Shown here piece by piece: positions 1-6,841 of a stretch of DNA of 64,000 bases. Position 1 is the first letter of the stretch. The number at the start of each line of letters is the position of its first letter. The notes beneath the pieces are model-generated. The model saw only the letters and a program-made list of their open reading frames with translations. It ran no database searches and had not been told where the DNA came from. This DNA is from Micromonospora sicca (GTDB lineage Bacteria; Actinomycetota; Actinomycetes; Mycobacteriales; Micromonosporaceae), in assembly GCF_003172935.1 (NCBI RefSeq), contig NZ_QGKS01000294.1, positions 60,105 to 124,104 on the forward strand. Reading direction: 5' to 3'. The translations under genes and the position numbers were made by a program.

Positions 1-593
1 TCGAATCCCACCGCGACACCGCAGAACAGTACGAGCCCGTCATCGGCTCCGACTATCTGGCTGACAGTCTTGCGATACATCGTCCACATCACCTGGGGGC
101 AGCTGTGCAACCCTTCCGCCCTTAGCAACAGCATGACCGTCTGCAAGTACATCCCCGCGTCCCCCCACTGTCCGGGCCCCATCGTCCGGTCGAGGTAGCA
201 GAACAGTACGACCGGCGCCCCGAACGCCTCCGAGTTCAAGGCGGCGATTTTCATGGGCCTGTCGGGGTCGTCGCGCACGATTCCCAGCGCTTTGTACCGC
301 TGGGCAGCCGCGGCGGAAAGGCGGTCCAGATACGGCGAGGCCAGTTGGGCCGGGTACATCGGATACTCCCGCTCATCACCCGTGTCTCCCGCCAATGCCC
401 TGGCCGTCGCGCGCTTCTTCAGTTCGGCCAAGGGCTCACCGGTCACGACATACACATGCCACGGCTGGAGGTTCCCACTCGACGGAGCCCGCGTCGCTGC
501 AACCAGCACTCGTTCGAGTATCTCTTTGGATACCGGCTCATCGCTGAACACCCGCACAGCCCGGCGGCTGTCTACAGCTTTATACACATCCAC
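1..593 (-). CDS. Nitroreductase family protein, C-terminus outside window
   Basis: An FMN-dependent nitroreductase-type oxidoreductase, incomplete because the reading frame runs off the left edge after about 197 codons. The N-terminal pattern DSRRAVRVFSDEPV is the family's flavin-phosphate-contacting Arg motif. It is followed by APSSGNLQPWHVYVVTG, the classic Ser-x-x-Asn-x-Gln-Pro-Trp segment, and by GMYLQTVMLLLRAEGL in the dimer core. I chose GTG at 593 because GAGAGGAC lies about 8 bases upstream and homology begins at once (VDVYKAVDSRRAVR). The 58-aa ORF ends 13 bases upstream, so the two may be co-transcribed. The physiological substrate cannot be told from sequence. The family call is firm; the missing C-terminus prevents finer classification. 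Confidence 0.88.
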   Translation of the reverse strand, partial: MDVYKAVDSRRAVRVFSDEPVSKEILERVLVAATRAPSSGNLQPWHVYVVTGEPLAELKKRATARALAGDTGDEREYPMYPAQLASPYLDRLSAAAAQRYKALGIVRDDPDRPMKIAALNSEAFGAPVVLFCYLDRTMGPGQWGDAGMYLQTVMLLLRAEGLHSCPQVMWTMYRKTVSQIVGADDGLVLFCGVAVGF

Positions 594-606
594 GTCTTTC
601 GTCCTC

Positions 607-783
607 TCACTCGACGGCAACCACCTCTCTACCGTCTTCAGCACGCACAAGAAGCAACAGGTGATCCGGATCGCACTTCGATCTGCGGCAGGCGGCAGCG
701 CTGTTCCTCGGCCTGTGCATGCGATCGGCCTCCGCCTGCTCCACGAGGTGATGGACCAGTTGGTCGGTGAACGGGCGAATCAT
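607..783 (-). CDS. Small hypothetical protein (58 aa)
   Basis: A short open frame starting at ATG 783 with a GAGGAG-like ribosome site about 6 bases upstream. It ends 13 bases before the nitroreductase start, which suggests translational coupling. The product is hydrophilic and begins MIRPFTDQLVHHLVEQ, a plausible amphipathic helix. I recognise no domain. An alternative frame starting at GTG 886 reads VLDVEQTRRRTAIDLG and then FAQIAIRTTEVEEPL before turning into low-complexity sequence over this ORF. The real gene could therefore be a single longer protein broken by a frameshift near 785. Existence of some gene here is likely; the exact frame is uncertain. Confidence 0.4.
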   Translation of the reverse strand: MIRPFTDQLVHHLVEQAEADRMHRPRNSAAACRRSKCDPDHLLLLVRAEDGREVVAVE

Positions 784-898
784 GGAGCGGCTCCTCAACC
801 TCAGTGGTGCGGATGGCGATCTGGGCGAAGGTGGGCATCCCGAGGTCGATGGCAGTGCGACGCCGGGTCTGCTCGACGTCAAGCACCTGCCCAATTGC

Positions 899-1132
899 CT
901 AGCCGTCGGCGACCTCAATTCGTGGTATCGGAGCCGACGGCAGGTCCGCCGGGTCGGCGACGATCAGCACATCCACCGCACGGTTCGTCACCATGCAGCG
1001 CACGGACTCCCACGGTCCGCGGACGATGCCCTCCAGGCGGTAACCGCGCCGGCGGCTGTAGTCCAGGCACTTCGCGACGGCGGGCTCGACGGGGTCGATG
1101 TCGGCGGGTATCCAGATCACCGCGTTGTCCAT
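899..1132 (-). CDS. Small protein with resolvase-like N-terminal pattern (77 aa)
   Basis: Starts at ATG 1132 with a good GGAGAGAAGG site just upstream; an in-frame TTG six codons earlier is less likely. The sequence runs MDNAVIWIPADIDP, then CLDYSRRRGYRLEGIVRG, then VDVLIVADPADLP. This helix-then-strand spacing loosely resembles the N-terminal Rossmann-like fold of serine recombinases (a 'RGY...' helix followed by a 'VDVLIV' strand). The catalytic Ser motif, hinge and DNA-binding domains are absent, so it is not an active recombinase. It lies on the same strand as the GNAT gene upstream and the nitroreductase downstream and may belong to one short operon. Function unknown. Confidence 0.55.
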   Translation of the reverse strand: MDNAVIWIPADIDPVEPAVAKCLDYSRRRGYRLEGIVRGPWESVRCMVTNRAVDVLIVADPADLPSAPIPRIEVADG

Positions 1133-1295
1133 GCCTTCTCTCCTGATCAACTATCGACGGCCGGGCGAGCGGGAATGATCAGCTGCGCGGGGAGGGCGGG
1201 CGCCCTCGCTGCTGAACCGGCATCGAGGCGCGGCCCGGGCGCCGCGAGGATCGGCCGGCAGGAGGGCGTCCCGGCTTGCCCCGTTCGCGATGTCG

Positions 1296-1949
1296 TTACT
1301 CGCATCTGCCCCAGGTCCATCCGGGTCGGCTGGTCGGCGATCGCACCGCCGGGGCAACGCAGCGTCCCGCCGGTCGACGCCACAGTGCGTGGACCGTCGT
1401 GCCGTCGGGGAGCACGAACGGATCGCAGGCGGTGAAGCCGTGGCGAACGTAGAGGGCAGCCTCGGCGAGAGTGGTGGCCTCCACGTAGGAAGGCACGAGG
1501 CGATCCATCCGGACGAGGCTGCGGGCGAGCAGGGCGGTGGCGCGGGCGTGACGCCAGGTGGCCGACGGGACCGCGAGGAAGGCGAGATGGTTGTGGGCGT
1601 CGGCGGGACGGTGAGCTTTGAGGACTCGGTCCAGGGCCCGGAAGCGGTCCAGGTGGTCCCCGCAGGCATGGGCGAGCCGTTCGCGGTAGCCGGCCGGTGG
1701 CGGAATGGGACGGTGGCGGTGGAACCAGACGGCGGTGGCGGAGCGGTCGACGAGCAGGTAGACCTCACCGAAGAGCAGGGCGTGTTCGACCCAGACTGCG
1801 GAGATGGCGGTGAGGACCTGGCGTCGCCGGTCGTCGTCGGGCACGAGCCACGCGCCGATCGCCGAGGAGTGCAGGGCGTCGGCGACGAGGCCCGCAATGT
1901 GGGTGGTGTCGCACCAGCGGGCGGGAACCGCGGGCGGAATGGCTGCCAT
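1296..1949 (-). CDS. GNAT family N-acetyltransferase
   Basis: A 217-aa protein. The C-terminal third carries the GNAT fold signature: LEAT-like YVEATTLAEAALYVRHGF, corresponding to the last strand/helix of the acetyl-CoA domain where 'LYERHGF' is typical, and before it LAFLAVPSATWRHARATALL, equivalent to the V-P-xx-RxxGxG acetyl-CoA pyrophosphate loop. That loop is degenerate here (ATWRHARATAL instead of RGQGLG). ATG 1949 is chosen because GGAGATC sits 5 to 7 bases upstream; the open frame extends about 470 bases further, but as Pro/Arg-rich shadow sequence. The substrate is not predictable. It is probably the first gene of the minus-strand run to the left edge. Confidence 0.75.
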   Translation of the reverse strand: MAAIPPAVPARWCDTTHIAGLVADALHSSAIGAWLVPDDDRRRQVLTAISAVWVEHALLFGEVYLLVDRSATAVWFHRHRPIPPPAGYRERLAHACGDHLDRFRALDRVLKAHRPADAHNHLAFLAVPSATWRHARATALLARSLVRMDRLVPSYVEATTLAEAALYVRHGFTACDPFVLPDGTTVHALWRRPAGRCVAPAVRSPTSRPGWTWGRCE

Positions 1950-2326
1950 GGACGATCTCCTGTGGATCAGGCGTTGTTGCCCGAGGGCGGGCCGGCCGCC
2001 ACACGAGGCGAGGGTGTGTGGTCGGGCGAGGTCGCCCGCCCCTGGAGCGGGCGTGCCGGTACGGACCGGCGTCGCGTGACCGATCAGCGCGGGCGTGCAA
2101 CCAGCTGATCGGACGTGCGGGACGGTCCTGGGTCGCCGCACGAGGGCCGCGCGGTGGAGGTACGTGGGGCGCGGCGCGCCGGGTGCTGCCGTTCGCCGCC
2201 GGCGGATCAGCACCCCGGCGCCCGGGACCGGCGAATATCTGGGTGCGGCCGTGACCGCGCCGCTGTCGCCGGCCGGTTCGTGCTCGGGGGCAGCCGTGGC
2301 CGGGCGTGGTGACGCCGAGGCGTCGA
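1950..2326. other. 377-base gap with three consecutive inverted repeats, no gene seen
   Basis: Between the GNAT start and the stop of the Pro-rich protein I see no convincing gene. Three inverted repeats lie close together: CGGGCGA/TCGCCCG at 2023-2038 (2-base loop), GCCGGT/ACCGGC at 2055-2070 (4-base loop) and CCGATCAGC/GCTGATCGG at 2080-2112 (9-bp arms, 15-base loop). They could end the transcript of the Pro-rich gene, structure the GNAT leader, or bind a regulator. No T-run follows on either strand. Confidence 0.5.
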
Positions 2327-3364
2327 TCAGGCAGGTCTGGTGCCGGGCTGGGGCGATCGCTGGGCGGACATGTCGCACCGGGACGAAGCGCAGCGCCGGG
2401 ATGCCAGCTCCGGCGTCCACGGGTGCGGTGAGGTGTCGGCTGCCGTGGGCGTACCGGCGGCTGCGGCAGCCGAACCGGTCGCGCTGCCGGACGAGAGCGT
2501 CGTCAGGCCGCCCGTGCCGCGCCCCTCGGCGCGCCCGGGGCCACGACCCACGTCAGCAGCACCCGCGGCCCGTTCGCCGCCGCTTCGACACGGCACCGTC
2601 ACGTCCCGGGACGGGATGGCCGGCGCAGCTGCCGGGTCCGTCGGGATGACAGCGGGCATCCGGATGGCGTGGCCGGTGTCGCCTGGAGTGGTGGTGGGCA
2701 CCGCGCCGGCAGGCTGGGGCCGCGGGTCGGCCGGGTCGCCGGGTGGAACCGCCGGTTGGCCGAGGATCGGCCCGGTCAGCCCCAGCACCGGGGCGAGGAC
2801 GGGATGCAGTGTCCGGACGATCGGCTCGGTCACCGGCCGGAGAACGGCGTCAACGGGTTCGAGAATTCCCGTGCCGGCGACCGCCTGCACCACCGGAGCC
2901 GCGGCGGCCACGACCGGACGCGTCACGGGCGCGACGACCTCGACGGCTCCCGCCGACCCCGCGCCGGTCGACCGGCCCACGAGGCGACGCACCGGCGCCA
3001 CCGCCGCCGACAGGTCGGCGGGCGGGACCCGCACCGCCGGGTCGGACTCGCTGGCAGGCTCGCGGGTGACCGCTCTCCCCGCGGTCACGGGCCCCGGCTC
3101 GCGCGTCGCGCCGGTCCTCGCGCGGCTGTGGTCGACCGTCGCCCGGCCGGACACGGGGGCGGGCGGGCCGGAGAGGACACTGTCGACCATCGCCCCGGCG
3201 CCGCCGAGGAGGTCCCCGACGATGCCCGAGCCCGGTTCGTCGACGGCGTACGCGGTGTCGTGCCTGACGGCGTCGTAGGCGCCCCAGACGGCGACGACGC
3301 CACCGAGCAGGAGCATCCCACGTACCGCCGCGCGGGCGAATCGTCGGCCGCCACGCCGCTGCAC
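2327..3364 (-). CDS. Secreted Pro/Ala/Val-rich protein, left member of the pair flanking the ram locus
   Basis: A 345-aa protein starting at GTG 3364, six bases after GGGAGGG. It has an export signal: a basic stretch (RRGGRRFARAAVR), a hydrophobic core (GMLLLGGVVAVWGAY) and an AYA|V signal-peptidase-like site near residue 38. The mature part is low-complexity and rich in P, A, V and T, with degenerate phrases such as VDAVLRPVTEPIVR and LHPVLAPVLGLTGPIL. It contains no catalytic motif I recognise. A protein of the same architecture lies at 11876-13054, sharing the basic-hydrophobic-AxA start and a PVLGL-containing segment, so the two bracket the lanthipeptide genes on the same strand. A cell-surface or spore-surface role is inference. 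Coding is supported by the signal peptide and RBS. Confidence 0.7.
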   Translation of the reverse strand: MQRRGGRRFARAAVRGMLLLGGVVAVWGAYDAVRHDTAYAVDEPGSGIVGDLLGGAGAMVDSVLSGPPAPVSGRATVDHSRARTGATREPGPVTAGRAVTREPASESDPAVRVPPADLSAAVAPVRRLVGRSTGAGSAGAVEVVAPVTRPVVAAAAPVVQAVAGTGILEPVDAVLRPVTEPIVRTLHPVLAPVLGLTGPILGQPAVPPGDPADPRPQPAGAVPTTTPGDTGHAIRMPAVIPTDPAAAPAIPSRDVTVPCRSGGERAAGAADVGRGPGRAEGRGTGGLTTLSSGSATGSAAAAAGTPTAADTSPHPWTPELASRRCASSRCDMSAQRSPQPGTRPA

Positions 3365-3459
3365 GGGCACCCTCCCGAGTCGTCCCACAACGCCCACCAC
3401 AATCGTCGATTGTTGCCCAAAGCGGTCAGTCGATGAGCCTCCGACACGCCGAGTCAGGC

Positions 3460-3835
3460 GTCGTGGCAGCACGACCGGCGCGGCCTCGCCCGCCCTCGAG
3501 GGCCTGGCCCGGAAACTCGCCCACGGCGACGTCGCCGTCGTGCTGATGGAGCCGGCGTTGACCAACATCGGCATCGTCCTGCCCGAGCCGGGCTACCTGG
3601 CCGGGGTTCGGGAGCTGACCCGTGCGCACGGCACCTACCTCATCAACGGAGACCCACACCTTCTCCGCCGGCCCGGGTGGCGCGACCGCCGCGTGGGGAC
3701 TGGATCCCGACGTCGTGACCATCGGCAAGGCCATCGGCGGCGGGATCCCCGTCGGGGCGTACGGGCTGTCCGCAGCGTTGTCGGCGGCGCTGAGCGGCCG
3801 CACCGACCTCGACCTGGTCGACGTGGGTGGGCCGG
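3460..3835 (+). pseudogene. Fragment of a class III (GSA-type) aminotransferase, frameshifted
   Basis: Two adjacent frames give one interrupted protein. The first (about 3460-3645) reads GLARKLAHGDVAVVLMEPAL, then IVLPEPGYLAGVRELTRAHG. The second (about 3646-3835) continues with ETHTFSAGPGG and LDPDVVTIGKAIGGGIPVGA. This is the central pyridoxal-phosphate part of glutamate-1-semialdehyde-like aminotransferases, including the Lys of TIGKAIGGGIP that forms the internal aldimine. The expected D-E-T-H junction falls at the frame change, so a one- or two-base shift has occurred near 3645. N- and C-terminal parts are missing; after DLVDVGG the similarity stops. Only about 125 of an expected 430 residues remain, so it cannot encode a working enzyme. 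Confidence 0.75.
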
Positions 3836-3902
3836 GCGCCGCGCGTCGCGCAATCGGCGGACGCGCCGCCCCGGTCGCCACCGCACGGGTGGGGTCTGAC
3901 TT

Positions 3903-3943
3903 TTGTCATGAGTACCCGTGCGTGACGCATCGAGCGTCATGAC
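3903..3943. promoter_or_regulatory. Candidate regulatory element upstream of ramC
   Basis: The 90-130 bases before ramC contain GTCATGA at 3905-3911 and again at 3936-3942, a 31-base period of about three helical turns. Between them lies a perfect inverted repeat TGACGC-N5-GCGTCA (3923-3939). This is the only repeat-dense segment in the 195 bases between the aminotransferase remnant and the ramC start. Binding by one of the two LuxR-type regulators downstream is a plausible inference. No clear -10 hexamer was found. Confidence 0.4.
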
Positions 3944-4030
3944 CAAGCGCACTGTGGCCGGGCCTGTTCCGTCGATGAGACTCGAATCCGTCGCCGGAGG
4001 AGGCAGCCGGCCGAGTTCGCGAGGGGAGTC

Positions 4031-6640
4031 GTGACGGTGGACGAGCGCTACGACAGCTACTGCGCCGCGGATCGGCTGTTCTACGACTCGCTCGGCAGCG
4101 CGGTCGCGCAGCCGGCCTTCCCGGCCGCCGAGCGGCCGGTCCCGACCGGCTGGCGACGCGAGCCGCTCGACGACTGGCTGATCTACGCGCCCGAGGGCGG
4201 CTCGCTGCCGCAGCAGGGCTGGAAGATCCACGTGTCCGCGGGCCTGGCGAACGCCGAGCGGGTGCTGGACGCCGTCTGGGCGTACTGCGTCCCCCGTGGC
4301 CTGTCCTTCAAGTTCCTGCGCGGCCCCCGCACGCTGCTGCTGCGCAACTCCAAGTACGCCGCCCGCGCCGCCAGCGGCAAGTTCATCACGGTTTACCCCC
4401 GCGACGACGCGGAGCTGGAGCTGGCCTGCAAGGAACTCGACGAACTGCTCGCCGGCGAGTCCGGGCCGTACATCCTCAGCGACCTGCGCTACGGCGCCGG
4501 CCCGGTGTACGTGCGCTACGGCGGCTTCGCCGCCCGCTACTGCCACTCCCCCGACGGCCAGGTGGTACCGGCCATCGAGGACGGCTCCGGGGCGCTGGTG
4601 CCCGACCGCCGGGACCCGGTCTTCCACGTGCCGGACTGGATCACCCTGCCCGACTTCCTCGGCCCGCACCTGGCCGCCCGGAGCGCGACCAGCACCGACG
4701 AGGTGCCCTACCGGATCGAGCGGGTGATCCACTTCTCCAACGGCGGCGGGCTGTACGTGGGCCGCGACCTGCGTACCGACACGGAGGTGGTGCTGAAGGA
4801 GGCCCGGCCGCACACCGGCCTGGACGCCGACGCCACCGACGCCGTCGCCCGGCTGGCCCGGGAGGCGGCCGCCCTGCGCCAGCTCGCCGACCTGCCGCAG
4901 GTGCCGCGGGTGCACGACGAGTTCACCCTCGGCGAGCACCGGTTCCTGGCGCTGGAGTTCATCGAGGGCCGCCCGCTCAACAAGGTGCTGGTCGACCGGT
5001 ACCCACTGATCGACGCCGACGCGACCGACGAGGACCGGGCGGCGTACGTCCGATGGGCCCGGCACATCCACGAACAGGTCGAGTCGCTGATCGCGGCGAT
5101 CCACGACCGGGGCCTGGTCTACGGCGACCTGCACCTGTTCAACATCATGGTCCGCCCCGACGACCGGGTCGCCCTGGTCGACTTCGAGGTCGCCGCGCCC
5201 ATCGCCGGACACCGCCGGCCCGGCCTGCGCAACCAGGGCTTCGCGGCCCCGCGGGACCGGACCGGGCCGGCGGTGGACCGGTACGCCCTGGCCTGCCTGC
5301 GGCTGGCGCTGTTCCTGCCGCTGACCCAGCTCGTCCGGCTCGCCCCGGCGAAGGCGGCGCACCTGGCCGACATCGTCACCGCCAACCTCCCGGTGCCCCG
5401 GTCCTTCCTGGACCCGGCCGTCGAGGAGATCACCGGCTCCACCCGCGGTGGCGCGCACGACCCGCAGCCGGCGCTCGATCCGGGCGACTGGCCGGCGGTG
5501 CGGCAGCGGTTGACCACGGCGATCCTGGCCAGCGCCACACCCCAGCGGGACGACCGGCTCTTCCCCGGCGACATCGAGCAGTTCCGCAGCGGCGGCCTCA
5601 ACCTCGGCCACGGAGCCGCCGGGGTCCTGTACGCACTGGCCGCCAGTGGCGCCGGGCGCTGGCCGGAACACGAGGACTGGCTGGTGCGGCGGGCGAGCTC
5701 GCCCCCGTCCGGGACCCGCTGCGGCTTCTACGACGGGCTGCACGGTGTCGCGTACGCGCTGGAACACCTCGGGCGCCGACAGGACGCGCTGGACGTGCTC
5801 GACATCTGCCTCCGGCAGCCCTGGGACGGGCTGGACCACAGCCTGGCGAGCGGCCTGTCCGGGATCGCCCTCAACCTGGCCGAGCTGGCCGGGCGCACCG
5901 GGGAGACGTCGCTGCGCGACGCCGCGTGGCGGGCCGCCGAGCAGGTCGTCGACCGGCTCGCCGACGACCCGGGCCCCGACGTCAGCGGCGGGCGGCACCC
6001 GTACGCCGGGCTGCTGCGCGGCCGGACCGGCGCGGCGCTGATGCTGCTGCGGCTGCACGAGCTGAGCGGCGACGAGACGCTGCTGGAGCACGCCGCCACG
6101 GCGCTGCGCCAGGACCTGCGCCGGTGCGTGGTACGCCCCGACGGCGCGCTTGAGGTCAACGAGGGCTGGCGGACCATGCCGTACCTGGCGCACGGCAGCG
6201 TCGGCATCGGGCTGGTCCTCGACCAGTACCTGCGCCACCGCGCCGAGGAACGGTTCACCGAGGCGAGCGCCGGGATTCGCCGCGCGGCGCGGTCACCGTT
6301 CTACGCGCAGGCCGGGCTGTTCGCCGGGCGGGCCGGCATCATCGCGTACCTCGCCGCCTCGGCGGACGACGCCGACCAGCGGCGGGAGCTCGCCGCGCAG
6401 CGGGAACGACTGGCCTGGCACGCTCTGCCGTACCGGGACGGGGTTGCCTTCCCCGGCGAGCAGCTGCTGCGGCTGTCCATGGACCTCGGCACCGGCACCG
6501 CCGGAGTGCTGTACGCGCTGGCCTGCGCGCAGCACGACCAGCCGCCGGTGCTGCCCTTCCTCGCGCCGTTGCCGGGCGCGCAGAGACTCCCCCGCGGCAG
6601 CGGGGGCGACCGGATCGACCGACCAGCGGAAAGGGGGTGA
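4031..6640 (+). CDS. ramC: RamC/AmfT-like class III lanthipeptide synthetase (LanKC)
   Basis: An 869-aa trifunctional enzyme that phosphorylates Ser/Thr of the precursor, eliminates phosphate and forms lanthionine rings. Residues about 1-215 match the lyase domain (SKYAARAASGKFIT region). Residues 230-470 are a protein-kinase domain with a Gly-rich loop near 238-245, catalytic Lys256, HRD-equivalent D367 and N371 in GDLHLFNIM, and D384 in DFE replacing DFG. Residues about 520-850 are a LanC-like cyclase repeat domain (LGHGAAGVLYAL, SGLSGIALNL). It lacks the zinc-binding Cys-His-Cys set of class I, II and IV cyclases, placing it in class III. GTG 4031 follows GAGGGGAG closely. The stop lies 6 bases before ramS, so the two genes are almost certainly co-translated. 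The SapB-like peptide next door supports the RamC/AmfT identity. Confidence 0.95.
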   Translation: MTVDERYDSYCAADRLFYDSLGSAVAQPAFPAAERPVPTGWRREPLDDWLIYAPEGGSLPQQGWKIHVSAGLANAERVLDAVWAYCVPRGLSFKFLRGPRTLLLRNSKYAARAASGKFITVYPRDDAELELACKELDELLAGESGPYILSDLRYGAGPVYVRYGGFAARYCHSPDGQVVPAIEDGSGALVPDRRDPVFHVPDWITLPDFLGPHLAARSATSTDEVPYRIERVIHFSNGGGLYVGRDLRTDTEVVLKEARPHTGLDADATDAVARLAREAAALRQLADLPQVPRVHDEFTLGEHRFLALEFIEGRPLNKVLVDRYPLIDADATDEDRAAYVRWARHIHEQVESLIAAIHDRGLVYGDLHLFNIMVRPDDRVALVDFEVAAPIAGHRRPGLRNQGFAAPRDRTGPAVDRYALACLRLALFLPLTQLVRLAPAKAAHLADIVTANLPVPRSFLDPAVEEITGSTRGGAHDPQPALDPGDWPAVRQRLTTAILASATPQRDDRLFPGDIEQFRSGGLNLGHGAAGVLYALAASGAGRWPEHEDWLVRRASSPPSGTRCGFYDGLHGVAYALEHLGRRQDALDVLDICLRQPWDGLDHSLASGLSGIALNLAELAGRTGETSLRDAAWRAAEQVVDRLADDPGPDVSGGRHPYAGLLRGRTGAALMLLRLHELSGDETLLEHAATALRQDLRRCVVRPDGALEVNEGWRTMPYLAHGSVGIGLVLDQYLRHRAEERFTEASAGIRRAARSPFYAQAGLFAGRAGIIAYLAASADDADQRRELAAQRERLAWHALPYRDGVAFPGEQLLRLSMDLGTGTAGVLYALACAQHDQPPVLPFLAPLPGAQRLPRGSGGDRIDRPAERG

Positions 6641-6646
6641 CACGAC

Positions 6647-6766
6647 ATGGCGCTTCTGGACCTTCAGGGCCTGGAGATGGCTCCGGCCGACCGTACGGGT
6701 GGCGGTAGCCGGGCGAGCCTGCTGCTCTGCGGCGACAGCTCGCTCTCCGTCACGACCTGCAACTGA
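6647..6766 (+). CDS. ramS: SapB-type lanthipeptide precursor RamS/AmfS (39 aa)
   Basis: A very short gene with a GGGGG ribosome site that overlaps the ramC stop region. The leader MALLDLQGLE matches the L-x-DLQ-x-E recognition motif of RamS/AmfS precursors. The core GSRASLLLCGDSSLSVTTCN (residues 20-39) differs from the Streptomyces coelicolor SapB core, as I recall it, only by Val for Ile at residue 35 and at the very N-terminal side. Two S-x2-S-x3-C motifs are present: S21/S24/C28 and S31/S34/C38. In SapB the second Ser of each motif forms lanthionine with Cys and the first becomes dehydroalanine. The product should be a hydrophobic, surface-active extracellular peptide. The leader-removing protease is not encoded nearby. 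Confidence 0.95.
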   Translation: MALLDLQGLEMAPADRTGGGSRASLLLCGDSSLSVTTCN

Positions 6767-6784
6767 TCGCGGGCACCACGCGGG

Positions 6785-6816
6785 GCCCTGGGTGGGTAGA
6801 CGTGCCCACCCGGGGC
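6785..6816 (+). terminator. Hairpin between ramS and ramA (attenuator or partial terminator)
   Basis: A 12-bp stem with one G-U pair (6785-6796 with 6805-6816) and an 8-base loop lies 18 bases after the ramS stop and 25 bases before ramA. There is no T-run. In lantibiotic operons a hairpin after the precursor gene often stops or stabilises the transcript so the peptide is made in excess of the exporter; that role here is inference. Confidence 0.6.
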
Positions 6817-6841
6817 AACCGCCGCCACACCGGGAGGACCG

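Noticed and set aside
1..20. TCGAATCCC at the window start, like the T-loop of a tRNA
   Set aside because: It is part of the nitroreductase reading frame; no acceptor or anticodon arms can be drawn next to it within the window.
3635..6238. An 867-codon open frame on the minus strand opposite ramC
   Set aside because: It is the mirror image of a well-recognised synthetase; composition is R/G/Q/V-rich without domain motifs, as expected for the antisense of high-GC coding DNA.
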